DNA of 64,000 nucleotides from Alteromonas sp. MMG017 (GCF_018100795.1 NZ_JAGJDY010000003.1:248001-312000); one strand, 5' to 3'. Positions 29,701 through 37,283 are shown, numbered from the stretch's first letter. Program-made: numbers and translations. Notes: a model not told the origin generated them from the letters alone.

Positions 29701-30093
29701 AAAAAAATAGGAGCTGATACCTTGGTGGCCGCGCTAGAAGGGCTACCAAGCAGCCTTGAAAACAAGTCTAATTATGCGCATAAGATATCTAACATCTCTT
29801 TCGCTTTAGACGCCACTCTTCGACTTATTGCTCATACGCTTTCATTGCCAAACGAGTATGATGAAAAAGAAGTAGAAGAGACATTATCTATCTCAGATTT
29901 ATCAGCGGTGATCACAAGCCTTGAATCTTACGATGCTGAGGCAGTGTCTCTGCTATCAGCGCTATACAACAAACATGCATCATCAGCATCGGCACATGCA
30001 TTAAACCATGCAAGGCAACTTGTTAGTGTTTACGATTACGGCCGAGCACTTGAAGAACTTTTACGCCTAAGGGATACACTGCTAAATGGCTGA
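26782..30093 (+). CDS. Hybrid sensor histidine kinase (PAS-PAS-HisKA-HATPase-REC)
   Basis: A 1103-residue cytoplasmic sensor kinase, as no membrane segment is seen. After a helical N terminus (1-150, unassigned) come two PAS domains (about 155-265, VVTLDLNGTILSANDKCCQLSEF, and 275-395, GVYAVDAKGKTQFLNPEASRLLGW), a HisKA dimerisation helix with phospho-acceptor H422 in FLATMSHEIRTPMNAI, an HATPase (KFTRHGF, DTGIGI, GGTGLGLAISKRL), a diverged pseudo-receiver stretch and a receiver with D850 in VVLLDCILPKKSG. The C-terminal 170 residues are helical like an Hpt domain, but no HxLKG-type phospho-histidine is visible. The GTG start follows an in-frame stop by 15 bases and has no clear ribosome site. 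The stop overlaps the HD-GYP gene by eight bases, making that protein the likely partner. Confidence 0.88.
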   Translation: MNSLLIKQIKAAFSCENKEEGELWLDDILNKTALLDNHDASRLTTGLSALLASIDNTYRQHGLEAEDETTSGGYACKSSTDRPTLEQGQTSPQELATITDNLVQSVNALLTAQARPEIDNDIASLASLSTLVLDLITEQQHKENDMLIQRRAMDQHSIVVTLDLNGTILSANDKCCQLSEFTRDELIGNNADMLNVKNVPLSTRLGILQSLFKGEIWHGELQSITKSGTPWFVFCTIVPNINDQGRVENLVVLCTDISNQKRLEKRLETGRQFYQSITNSIGEGVYAVDAKGKTQFLNPEASRLLGWELEDLQSHRFHNAVHYQKEDGTLLSRDDCAVNHAIREGKTYSSDEDFFTDKRGRIFPISIVAVPLEDIHGEPNGHVGVFRDISGRKGLERQLQHAYKEAANANKAKGDFLATMSHEIRTPMNAIIGLTHLAIESDNQAQQQNYMSKVKGSATSLLTLINGILDFSKVEAQQIELHRADFNLADMMNKLAQVFQHKARQKHLQLLFDMRLDTDVTCKGDSDKIYQVLVNLLGNAIKFTRHGFVKLIVSQEGEALSFCVSDTGIGIDEDNKEKLFNAFVQADASISREYGGTGLGLAISKRLVELMHGELEFTSELGKGTHFCFTLPGMVHEKANETISINASQAAPMRELNHPLLCVNTSQDMDEANNILAHTLSRLSIPCHFINGNADTFPASRHDVIVLLPAKPAAWQKFVNHIKLGEYENLNLMCIVTPVDTEEAKRRLQSVKLNMLNIIELPFTDVHILRALFPTSGSTLATHADGLESKLWRKRRLAGKHALLVDDDSISLEIAQQILLDAGLKVTTATSGEQALALGKSNNFDVVLLDCILPKKSGFTVAEELNNLNGWHCPIIALSADSSSENIQKGASVGMCAHLLKPASAAEILHVIDINIHTSANLSNMHDSDDPYLTSIAEFYSNYGNAELLAQLINIMIENDSKHDAINSLLDDAKKIGADTLVAALEGLPSSLENKSNYAHKISNISFALDATLRLIAHTLSLPNEYDEKEVEETLSISDLSAVITSLESYDAEAVSLLSALYNKHASSASAHALNHARQLVSVYDYGRALEELLRLRDTLLNG

Positions 30094-31180
30094 TAACCAA
30101 AAATCGAAAAAGACGGATTTTAGTATTTTAGTCGTCGACGACGAGCCAGCAAATATCGATTTATTGCAGGGTATTTTGTCGCCTTATTACCAAGTAAAAG
30201 TAGCGCCCACTGGGCATATTGCATTGAAAGTTGTAGAGCAGTTCACCCCAGACCTTATTTTACTCGATATTATGATGCCGGGTATTGATGGGCATGAGGT
30301 ATGCAGACAAATTAAAACGTCACCAGAACTTGCCCCCAGGCTGGCTAAAGTGCCTATCATCTTTGTTACCGCGTTGGGTCAAGGTCAAGATGAAGAGAAA
30401 GGCTTTGAATTAGGCGCAGTAGATTATATTACTAAGCCTATCTCCCCCGCATTGGTACTTGCTCGAGTGAAAACTCACATTTCGTTAGCACATCAAGTAA
30501 GAGTAACTGAACAAGAAGTTAAAATCAGAACGCAGGAGTTGCTTCGTAGTCAGCAAAGCGCGATTAGTATGTTGGCTGCTGCAGGACATTACAACGATAC
30601 TGACACCGGCCATCACATTTGGCGCATGGCTGCTTATTGTCAGTGCTTAGCTTTAGCCTCTGGTTGGTCACCTGACGACGCCTCATTACTGGCACAAGCC
30701 GCGCCGATGCACGATACCGGGAAAATAGGTATCCCCGATAGTATTTTAAAAGCCCCTAGGCGACTTACCTATGATGAAATGGAAGTAATGCGCACCCATG
30801 CGGCAATTGGGTATGAAATATTAACCCGCAGTAATTCCCCCTTGTTTAGCTTGGCGGCAGAAATTGCACGCTATCATCATGAAAAGTGGGATGGCAGTGG
30901 TTATCCTTATTCATTAAAGAGTGAACGAATTCCACTAAGCGCACGCATTGTAGCGATTGCAGATGTCTTTGATGCCCTGACGATGAAGCGCCCTTATAAA
31001 AAAGCGTGGCCAGATGAAGAAGCATTTGCCTACATTGAGAGCGAATCGGGCAAGCACTTCGACCCAGAATTAGTATCTACTTTTTTGTCTATCAAAGAGG
31101 AAGTATTAAAAACAAAGGCGTATTGGAATGAACTTGAAGCTAGAAATGAACTCCCATCAATAGAAACCTTGCTTCCTTAA
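30086..31180 (+). CDS. Response regulator with HD-GYP cyclic-di-GMP phosphodiesterase domain
   Basis: RpfG-type regulator expected to hydrolyse c-di-GMP when phosphorylated. In 364 residues, a receiver domain (12-130, DD at 18-19, phospho-site D61 in LLDIMMPGIDG, K117 in YITKPIS) is joined by a helix to an HD-GYP domain (about 155-345). The metal-binding set is intact: H176, HD at 209-210 in MHDTGKIGIPD, H238, HH at 264-265 and D in VAIADVFDALT, and the GYP tripeptide at 272-274. The 8-bp overlap with the preceding hybrid kinase gene implies coupled translation and a cognate pair controlling motility or biofilm. A 15-bp tandem repeat begins at its stop codon. Confidence 0.93.
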   Translation: MADNQKSKKTDFSILVVDDEPANIDLLQGILSPYYQVKVAPTGHIALKVVEQFTPDLILLDIMMPGIDGHEVCRQIKTSPELAPRLAKVPIIFVTALGQGQDEEKGFELGAVDYITKPISPALVLARVKTHISLAHQVRVTEQEVKIRTQELLRSQQSAISMLAAAGHYNDTDTGHHIWRMAAYCQCLALASGWSPDDASLLAQAAPMHDTGKIGIPDSILKAPRRLTYDEMEVMRTHAAIGYEILTRSNSPLFSLAAEIARYHHEKWDGSGYPYSLKSERIPLSARIVAIADVFDALTMKRPYKKAWPDEEAFAYIESESGKHFDPELVSTFLSIKEEVLKTKAYWNELEARNELPSIETLLP

Positions 31181-31230
31181 GCTTTTATTCCTAGAGCCTT
31201 TATTCCTTTAGCCTTAACGGTCTGAGCCTT
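31180..31230 (+). repeat. 15-bp tandem repeats after the HD-GYP gene
   Basis: Units start at 31180, 31195, 31210 and 31225, each beginning AGC(C/T)TT. Copies 1 and 2 share AGCYTTTATTCCT; copies 3 and 4 keep only AGCCTT. The array begins at the last base of the TAA stop codon. Confidence 0.75.
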
Positions 31231-31432
31231 CTGTGAGTGGCGCGAATCAGCGAAAGCAGTTAATAGCGCAGAATATTAAGGTGAAACCACAGGTTTTAAC
31301 GATAACCTGTTAGTTCATTTTCCTCTACATTATCAGAATAAAATTGTCATATTTAATCGAATAAACCACGTCTTTTTTTAGAATTGGGTTACCGATATTC
31401 CTCCCTCATATAGGGCGTTGGAGGAACATACT

Positions 31433-32014
31433 ATGACTAACACACACATTTTTACCCTTGCTGCATTACTTGTACTATTATTTACCCCATTTTCTGCTAG
31501 TAGCAGCGAGAGCCAATCGCCTAGCTTATGGCCAGTACCAACACAAAGCGCTCATGGCTACGCTATCGACTTCATACGTGGAGAGGGTGCGGTAAATGGC
31601 ATCAAATTAGCCTATCAATATAATATCGATCAGCCTTTAAATGTAAGTTGGCCTATGACCTTAACCATGGAAACCAGTGCTAACTTTTGGGAATATGGTG
31701 ACGATAATCAGTACGACTCAAATGTAGTGCTCGCCCTTTCACCTATTTTACGCTTTCCACTTACCACAGTATTTAACAAGCCTATCGATTTAGAGTTGGG
31801 CATTGGCGTGTCGTTACTAGATGATACACAGTTTGCAGGTAAAGACGTGTCTACCCATTATCAGTTTGAAGATAGAATTGGGTTTTCAACCACGTTCGGG
31901 CAATACCAAGAATACCGCGTGTCTCTGCGCTACTTTCACTATTCGAATGCAGGTTTTAAGAAGCCTAATCCAGGATTAGATTTTGTGTCGTTGTCATTTA
32001 GCCAACGGCTTTAA
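31433..32014 (+). CDS. PagL-like lipid A 3-O-deacylase / acyloxyacyl hydrolase family
   Basis: Outer-membrane beta-barrel enzyme expected to remove the 3-linked acyl chain from lipid A, which dampens Toll-like receptor recognition and alters the surface. The ATG at 31433 has GGAGG nine bases upstream and gives a signal peptide (MTNTHIFTLAALLVLLFTPFSASS); an upstream TTG is discarded. The mature 170 residues form amphipathic strands and end in a strand with aromatic/leucine terminus. The catalytic block is HYSNAGFKKPNPGLD, where His and Ser match the PagL His126/Ser128 pair. The third catalytic residue, Glu140 in Pseudomonas PagL, aligns with Asp here. About 193 residues, somewhat longer than Pseudomonas PagL. 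Monocistronic, convergent with the TPR/TonB operon. Confidence 0.82.
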   Translation: MTNTHIFTLAALLVLLFTPFSASSSESQSPSLWPVPTQSAHGYAIDFIRGEGAVNGIKLAYQYNIDQPLNVSWPMTLTMETSANFWEYGDDNQYDSNVVLALSPILRFPLTTVFNKPIDLELGIGVSLLDDTQFAGKDVSTHYQFEDRIGFSTTFGQYQEYRVSLRYFHYSNAGFKKPNPGLDFVSLSFSQRL

Positions 32015-32060
32015 GAGTAAGACTTCAGCCTATTGGGCTAATAATTACCCTGATACAAAC

Positions 32061-32101
32061 AAAAACGCCGCCGGCTCGTGTAGATGCCTGCGGCGTTTTT
32101 T
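32061..32101. terminator. Bidirectional terminator between pagL-like gene and TPR gene
   Basis: AAAAACGCCGC and GCGGCGTTTTT, extended inward by GGC/GCC, form a strong stem with A- and T-runs on both sides, so it ends both convergent transcripts, including the long TonB operon. Confidence 0.92.
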
Positions 32102-32119
32102 ATTTCGCGTGTAAGCGTG

Positions 32120-33445
32120 CTAGCTATTGCCAAGCTCAGCTTCAATGATTTCAGCTTGTGTCTTTTCAGACTGAACAAACTGTTTCCATTGCTGCGCCAT
32201 AGCACGGCTTTTCTGATGCTTTTCAGCTTCAGCAAGCTGGTTAAGCGCAAGTGCATACTGCTTTTGATTATAAAGGGCCATGCCTTTAATCAAGTACACC
32301 AAGCCAGGATTACGCATCTCGCCTTTTTCAATCGCGCGATCGGCGGAGGTAATCGCCTCCTCCCAACGCTGTTCATTAAGCAAAATTTGCGCTAGCTGAG
32401 CATCTAACTCACCGTCTTCTGATAATTCTGCTGCTTGCATCATTACCGGAATCGCTCTGTCTTGCTCTTTGGCGAGAGTCCAGCTTTGGCCTAAAAACTT
32501 AAGGTTTCGAAGATTCTCTTCAAGCACCCCTTCTTTCATGGCTTGTTCCATCAACAATGCGCCTTTATACGGTGCACGATGATAGTAATAAAGCTGAGCC
32601 ATGTTAAAGATATCAGCAGGTGACGATACAAAACCTTGTTGGTAAGCCGTTTCCATAATGGCAAGCTGCTTACGCTCTTCACCAAGCTCGCCATACATGC
32701 CTGCTAACTGTATCCAATACTTTGGTTCGCTATAAAGCTTCACTAGCTTAATCAAAACATCTTTTACTTTAGTTGGCTGCTTGAGTTCGTAGAACACTGC
32801 ACGCTGAAGAATAAGCCATGACTCATCTGGCAACATACCTTCTGCTTCATGTTCAACTATGGCTTGAGTGATCCAATCAGCTGCGTCGTCATAACGCTTA
32901 TTTTGATAATAAGCCTGTGCTTTTAGCACCTTATTTTTAGGTGGAATAACCCCGTTGTTTAATACTTCCCAACGTTCGATAAACTCTATCGTTCTATCAT
33001 AGTTACCTTGCATTAAATGCAATTGCGCCAAACTGAAGAGGGTCGACATTTCGAACTTTTCAGGAATAGGCTGCTGGTTCACTACGTTCTCAAACGATTC
33101 TAGGGCCTTATCGTAGTTTTCGTCGTTGTAATAAATGAAGCCGAAAAAGTTATACATCATGGCTTTTTCATAGCTATTCATAGAGTTAGCTTTTTCTTCT
33201 ACCTCTTTAAGAATAGCAATAGCTTCTTCTACATCGCCTGCATCATCGGCAGCTGATTGTGCACGTGCTAATTGCTCGTACACCTTGCCGCGAAGTGTAG
33301 GAACACGACGGGTTTTCTTATCACTGGCTTTTTGTTCCTGAGCAACAGCATTATTGGCAACCAACATAGTAGGAACAGACACAGTTGCAAAAACAACGGC
33401 AAACGCCAGTGCGCTAAGCAATGTATTCGTTTGTTTTATTCTCAT
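32120..33445 (-). CDS. Exported TPR-repeat protein of the TonB operon
   Basis: A 441-residue periplasmic protein with a signal peptide (MRIKQTNTLLSALAFAVVFATVSV...AVAQ) followed by about ten tetratricopeptide-like helical hairpins, for example AMMYNFFGFIYYNDENYDKALESFENVV, LFSLAQLHLMQGNYDRTIEFIERW and AQILLNEQRWEEAITSADRAIEKG. TPR arrays mediate protein contacts; no enzymatic motif is present. It begins four bases after the tonB stop and is the last gene of the DUF3450-exbB-exbB-exbD-tonB-TPR cluster, a set that recurs in Alteromonadales. By position it is a structural partner of the TonB/ExbBD machine or of its receptor; that is inference. Confidence 0.85.
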   Translation of the reverse strand: MRIKQTNTLLSALAFAVVFATVSVPTMLVANNAVAQEQKASDKKTRRVPTLRGKVYEQLARAQSAADDAGDVEEAIAILKEVEEKANSMNSYEKAMMYNFFGFIYYNDENYDKALESFENVVNQQPIPEKFEMSTLFSLAQLHLMQGNYDRTIEFIERWEVLNNGVIPPKNKVLKAQAYYQNKRYDDAADWITQAIVEHEAEGMLPDESWLILQRAVFYELKQPTKVKDVLIKLVKLYSEPKYWIQLAGMYGELGEERKQLAIMETAYQQGFVSSPADIFNMAQLYYYHRAPYKGALLMEQAMKEGVLEENLRNLKFLGQSWTLAKEQDRAIPVMMQAAELSEDGELDAQLAQILLNEQRWEEAITSADRAIEKGEMRNPGLVYLIKGMALYNQKQYALALNQLAEAEKHQKSRAMAQQWKQFVQSEKTQAEIIEAELGNS

Positions 33446-33449
33446 GTCA

Positions 33450-34058
33450 TTATCCGTCTATCTGGAAAGTAATACGGTTTTGAATACCAGACACTTCCGT
33501 GGCTTCGCCATTTACTACTCGTGGCTTATATTTAAACTTCATTGCTGCATCCATTGCTGCTTGTTCAAATATGCCTTCTGGATTGGCTTCTATCACGATA
33601 GGGTCTCGCACCGCGCCTTGCCTAGTTACCGTAAATTCAACAATAACAAAGCCTTCAATACCACGTTGTAAAGCACGACGAGGATAAACCGGCGCCACCT
33701 TAACAATAGGTAAATATTCGCCATCACCAGACTCAAGGGCTAACCCGCCGTCTAAAGAAATATCATCACCAACATCTGCACCGAAATCCATGGATGTCCC
33801 CTCTGCATCTGGGGTAGGAGAGTCCATTTGAGGCTGCTCCATTTGCGGTGGTGGCTGATCTGGCTTAGGCGGCTTCTTAGGCTTACGATCTTTTTTCTCG
33901 ACCTGTTCGTCCTGCTTAACCCTTACAAAGTCAAGTACACTACCCTTTGGCGGTTCCGTTAACGCGCTGCCACCCATCTTGATAAGTGATTGCATCAAGA
34001 AGAACAGGCCTAACGTGATCGCAAGGGATATAACAAATGCGATTATATATCGTGGCAT
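33450..34058 (-). CDS. tonB: TonB family energy transducer
   Basis: Links the proton-motive force harvested by ExbBD to outer-membrane receptors. The 202 residues have an N-terminal membrane anchor (PRYIIAFVISLAITLGLFFLMQSL), a charged and proline-rich spacer (KKDRKPKKPPKPDQPPPQMEQPQM) about 30 residues long, and a C-terminal TonB domain (APVYPRRALQRGIEGFVIVEFTV ... AMKFKYKPRV ... RITFQIDG). The anchor lacks the typical SxxxH motif, as in many secondary TonB proteins; a serine and no histidine is seen. The short spacer suggests a dedicated rather than housekeeping transducer. Packed between exbD (3-bp gap) and the TPR gene (4-bp gap). Confidence 0.92.
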   Translation of the reverse strand: MPRYIIAFVISLAITLGLFFLMQSLIKMGGSALTEPPKGSVLDFVRVKQDEQVEKKDRKPKKPPKPDQPPPQMEQPQMDSPTPDAEGTSMDFGADVGDDISLDGGLALESGDGEYLPIVKVAPVYPRRALQRGIEGFVIVEFTVTRQGAVRDPIVIEANPEGIFEQAAMDAAMKFKYKPRVVNGEATEVSGIQNRITFQIDG

Positions 34059-34061
34059 GAT

Positions 34062-34469
34062 TTATGGCTCTTGAGCTGCAATCGAAACATCAAAAACACC
34101 TGCCGCACGGGAGGCATCCATAACCTTAATAAGGGTTTCAGTTGTTGATTCTTTATCTGCTTGAATCACAACGGTACCCTGCGGGTTTTCAGCGTGAAGA
34201 CGCTCGATGTTAGCCTGTACTGCGCGCTCATCGATACGACGCTTATTAATCCAAATCTCGCCTTTATCAGAGATAGCAATAAGGATGTTAGCGCGGTCTT
34301 TTTTCACAGCAGTAGCTGCTTCAGGACGGTTAACATCAATACCCGCTTCTTTTACAAACGATGCGGTTACAATAAAGAAAATCAACATGATAAATACAAC
34401 GTCCAGCATGGGCGTCATATCGATGGCTGCTTCTTCTTCATCAACCAGGTTTTGAAAGTGCTGCTTCAT
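34062..34469 (-). CDS. exbD: Biopolymer transport protein ExbD
   Basis: Proton-channel partner of ExbB in the TonB motor. The 135 residues have a short cytoplasmic start (EEEAAIDMTPMLDVVFIMLIFFIV) with the essential membrane aspartate in the D-M-T-P-M-L-D segment, one TM helix, and a periplasmic domain ending in the DASRAAGVFDVSIA block. It lies 3 bp before tonB and 29 bp after the short exbB gene in the same operon. Confidence 0.93.
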   Translation of the reverse strand: MKQHFQNLVDEEEAAIDMTPMLDVVFIMLIFFIVTASFVKEAGIDVNRPEAATAVKKDRANILIAISDKGEIWINKRRIDERAVQANIERLHAENPQGTVVIQADKESTTETLIKVMDASRAAGVFDVSIAAQEP

Positions 34470-34498
34470 AATTTTTACCTTACCTTAATGCCGTAGCA

Positions 34499-35017
34499 TT
34501 AACGTTGAATAGTCAATGCATCCTCAAGATGCGTGCGTTCAGATTTCACCATACGGTTGAGCCACGTAGAGGCGAATACGCCTGAAAGTGCACCAACCAT
34601 GCCCGCCATAGTGGGGATAGTGGCTTTCGATACGCCTGATGCCATAGAGCGAGCATTACCCGACCCTGCAATCGCCATTACATCGAACACTTCAATCATA
34701 CCGGTTACCGTTCCCATCAAGCCCAGTAACGGACAAAGCGCTACCAAAGACTGAATAATCGGGATGCTACCGTTAAGTCGCATGGTTAACTGTGAAATCG
34801 TTTTCTGACGAACTTGCTGTGCAATCCAAGAAGCGCGGTCATGACGTGCAGTCCACATCGCTACCGCCTCTTTCTTAGCTTGCTTATGCCAAATCATCAG
34901 ATACATGGCACGCTCGAGGATCAAAAGCCACATAACGAATATCAGCAGACCGATGACCAGAAGAACCTGGCCACCTGTTTCTGTGAAATCGCGAATTGCT
35001 TCCAGAAACTCGATCAT
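34499..35017 (-). CDS. exbB: Short ExbB/TolQ-family proton channel protein
   Basis: A 172-residue MotA/TolQ/ExbB family member with three TM segments: 15-35 (GGQVLLVIGLLIFVMWLLILERAMYL), 85-110 and 130-150. The conserved family block LVALCPLLGLMGTVTGMIEVFDVMA and the GVSKATIPTMAGMVGALSGVF helix are intact. It is near minimal length for ExbB. Two bases separate it from the longer ExbB-like gene upstream, and exbD follows, so this is probably the canonical ExbB partner of ExbD, while the longer protein has an added periplasmic part. Confidence 0.92.
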   Translation of the reverse strand: MIEFLEAIRDFTETGGQVLLVIGLLIFVMWLLILERAMYLMIWHKQAKKEAVAMWTARHDRASWIAQQVRQKTISQLTMRLNGSIPIIQSLVALCPLLGLMGTVTGMIEVFDVMAIAGSGNARSMASGVSKATIPTMAGMVGALSGVFASTWLNRMVKSERTHLEDALTIQR

Positions 35018-35019
35018 GA

Positions 35020-36387
35020 TTAGCTCCGCTCTGCGCGCTCTGCAATAACGCCAGACGCTTGTTCTTGAAGAATGTATACAATGTTCTTAGAACGTGTATT
35101 TAGCATGGCGTATAGCAACGTCATCGGAATAGCGACTACCAGACCAAGAACCGTTGTGACTAGTGCTGTTGAAATACCACCCGCCATTAGTTTCGGGTCG
35201 CCTGTACCAAATAAGGTAATTGCCTGGAAGGTATTAATCATACCGGTTACCGTACCAAGTAGACCCATAAGCGGCGCTACTACTGAGATAATCTTGATGA
35301 TAGTAAGGTTACGCCCTAGCTTAGGTACTTCACCCAAAATCGCTTCAGTAAGGTGAAGCTCTAGCGCTTCAACATCAGCGTTTGGATGATCGTCACGAAC
35401 TTTAAGCACGCGGCCAAGTGGGTTATTGGTTTTTATTTCTTTGCTCTTAAGCTGCTTGTTCACTTTCATGCGAATTAGCGACAAAGTAATCAAACGCTCT
35501 AGGGCAAGTAGCAAACCGAACGCACCAACGATAAGGATGATGTACCCTACTACGCCGCCTTGTTCAACACGCTCTTTAAGATTTGGCGCTTGAACTAGAA
35601 GACCTAGAATTGAACCACCTGTTGGGTCGATACCAAATTGAACTAACTCTCCACTTGCCGATTCTTGAAGCTCAGCAGCAGAGCTATTATAGCGGTCTGC
35701 AGGCTGACGGATAAGTTCTGAAACCGTTCCGGTCACACCGTTGTACTCAAGGTATTTACCATCAGCAACGAGTGCGAAAGGTCCTACACGTACCACTTCT
35801 TTCGATACTTTCTGACCACCCGCTTCAACGACGTCAGTAGTGAATTTGGTCACTTTTCCTGACTCTGTCATTTCACGTTGCATTTCAAACCAAACACGCT
35901 CAATTTCTTCAATAGACGCAAGTTTTGAGCTAGAGCCCATGTCTTGTGCCATTTTATCAAGGAAGTCTGAACGACCTGTGATTTGCGCCGATACTACTGA
36001 GTTATAAAATTTGTTTTTCGTGTCGCCAGCAATTTGCTGAAGTACACCAAACAATTCTTTTAGTGAACCTAAACGTGTATCTAGCGCACCGTTAAGGTCT
36101 GCTAATTTAAATTCATTTTCTTCGAATTGGGTTTCAAGCTGCTCTGACTGTGCCAACATTTGGTCACGACGAGCGCGTGTATCGCGCAATACTTGATCTT
36201 GCTCAGCACGCTGGGCTACGAAGTCACGCTCACGTTGTTTGTTTTGCTCAGACTGTGCAAATTGACCTTCTTCTAGCTGCTTAAGCAGTGCGTCTAGGTC
36301 CATTGCGCGGTCGTTCTGTGCTACTGCACCAGCGCTTAAGCTAAGGGCTACTAGGCCAAAAGCGATACGTTTTACTGAATTAAACAT
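35020..36387 (-). CDS. ExbB/TolQ-family protein with N-terminal periplasmic coiled coil
   Basis: Large MotA/TolQ/ExbB homologue, about 455 residues. The start at ATG 36387 has AGAGG nine bases upstream and gives a signal peptide (MFNSVKRIAFGLVALSLSAGAVA). The next 150 residues are a charged coiled coil (ALLKQLEEGQFAQSEQNKQRERDF ... SEQLETQFEENEFKLADLNGAL), then a beta-rich stretch to about 260. The C-terminal part has three TM helices with the ExbB signature ISVVAPLMGLLGTVTGMINTF and GGISTALVTTVLGLVVAIPM. Family proteins of this build accompany DUF3450 genes; the coiled coil probably pairs with DUF3450 in the periplasm. Gene gaps of 2 and about 13 bp show a tight operon. Confidence 0.9.
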   Translation of the reverse strand: MFNSVKRIAFGLVALSLSAGAVAQNDRAMDLDALLKQLEEGQFAQSEQNKQRERDFVAQRAEQDQVLRDTRARRDQMLAQSEQLETQFEENEFKLADLNGALDTRLGSLKELFGVLQQIAGDTKNKFYNSVVSAQITGRSDFLDKMAQDMGSSSKLASIEEIERVWFEMQREMTESGKVTKFTTDVVEAGGQKVSKEVVRVGPFALVADGKYLEYNGVTGTVSELIRQPADRYNSSAAELQESASGELVQFGIDPTGGSILGLLVQAPNLKERVEQGGVVGYIILIVGAFGLLLALERLITLSLIRMKVNKQLKSKEIKTNNPLGRVLKVRDDHPNADVEALELHLTEAILGEVPKLGRNLTIIKIISVVAPLMGLLGTVTGMINTFQAITLFGTGDPKLMAGGISTALVTTVLGLVVAIPMTLLYAMLNTRSKNIVYILQEQASGVIAERAERS

Positions 36388-36400
36388 TCTCATCAACCTC

Positions 36401-37159
36401 TTAGTCTGTGATAGCCACTGGTAGCATTAGCAAGTCTGGAGCAAGTTGTTTCTTCGCCATGCGCAGACCTTTGGTAATTTGTGTGCGGTAGCTGCTGTCT
36501 AGCGCTTCCCACTGGCGAGTTTGCTTGTTCCAAACACCTTGTGAACTAGCATCACGAGTTTGATAAATAAGCGCTGTGCGACCTAAGCGTAAAAACTCAA
36601 CGTCACGCTCCTGGCCATCAATAGTATGCAAGCCACTGTAAGCTTCCATTGTGCGACCATAGTCCATCTCAACTTGGTACGCTTCCATAACACGACGGAA
36701 TTTCTCAGATGCAGCAACATCGGCGCGATCCATCATGGCTTTTAAATCCATTACGCGGTTTTTGCGCTCTTCAGGAAGAAAAGGCACGTCTAGGGCAATA
36801 AACTGCTCCATGCCGTCAATCATACGCATCATTAGCGGCGTAATTTGACGCTCAACAACCGATACTTCATCGATAGCAGCGTTCAAGTCATCCATTTCTT
36901 GTTCTTGGCTGTTAATTTGTTTACGAAGTTGAGTGTTATAAACTTCCAAACCTTCAATTTCTTTCATCAAAGTTTTGAATTGCTGAAGTTTACTGTCAAT
37001 CTGATCGGTAATGCCGTTTATCTTTTCCTGCGACTTCGCAGCAGATTCATTAATTTTCGCCGCCTCATCGATAACGGGATTTAGTACTTCATCGTCTTGT
37101 GCTAGTACAGGTGTCGCCACAAGCGCGCCTGCAATAAGCAAAGAATTGATAAGCTTCAT
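36401..37159 (-). CDS. DUF3450 family periplasmic coiled-coil protein
   Basis: A 252-residue exported protein (signal peptide MKLINSLLIAGALVATPVLA) that is almost wholly helical. A coiled coil spans residues 30-105 (ITDQIDSKLQQFKTLMKEIEGLE ... EQEMDDLNAAIDEV), followed by the DUF3450 core PLMMRMIDGMEQFIALDVPFLPEERKNRV and a C-terminal YQTRDASSQGVWNKQTRQWEAL block. The molecular function is unknown; the family is regularly the first gene of exbB-exbB-exbD-tonB-TPR clusters. Here it is the first gene of the operon and is preceded by a Pho-box-like element at 37233-37252 with a -10-like TATCCT, so expression is probably induced by phosphate limitation. Confidence 0.9.
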   Translation of the reverse strand: MKLINSLLIAGALVATPVLAQDDEVLNPVIDEAAKINESAAKSQEKINGITDQIDSKLQQFKTLMKEIEGLEVYNTQLRKQINSQEQEMDDLNAAIDEVSVVERQITPLMMRMIDGMEQFIALDVPFLPEERKNRVMDLKAMMDRADVAASEKFRRVMEAYQVEMDYGRTMEAYSGLHTIDGQERDVEFLRLGRTALIYQTRDASSQGVWNKQTRQWEALDSSYRTQITKGLRMAKKQLAPDLLMLPVAITD

Positions 37160-37232
37160 ACATTCAAACCTTTAAAGTTAAAAGAAATCGGGGTTACCGA
37201 CTATAAAATTCTGGGCGTAGGATAGGAGTTTT

Positions 37233-37252
37233 CCATGACAGTTTTATTACAT
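37233..37252 (-). promoter_or_regulatory. Pho box and promoter for the DUF3450-TonB operon
   Basis: On the minus strand ATGTAATAAAACTGTCATGG contains TGTAAT and TGTCAT exactly 11 bp apart with an A-rich spacer, the form of a PhoB box. TATCCT follows about 10 bases downstream, where a -10 is expected when PhoB replaces the -35. It lies about 75 bp before the DUF3450 start and just after the receptor gene's terminator. Confidence 0.75.
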
Positions 37253-37283
37253 AACCGTCATATTCAGCAGACAATCGCGCAAT

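Noticed and set aside
31340..31360. Pho box upstream of the PagL-like gene
   Set aside because: Only a single TGTCAT half-site is present, without a partner 11 bp away.
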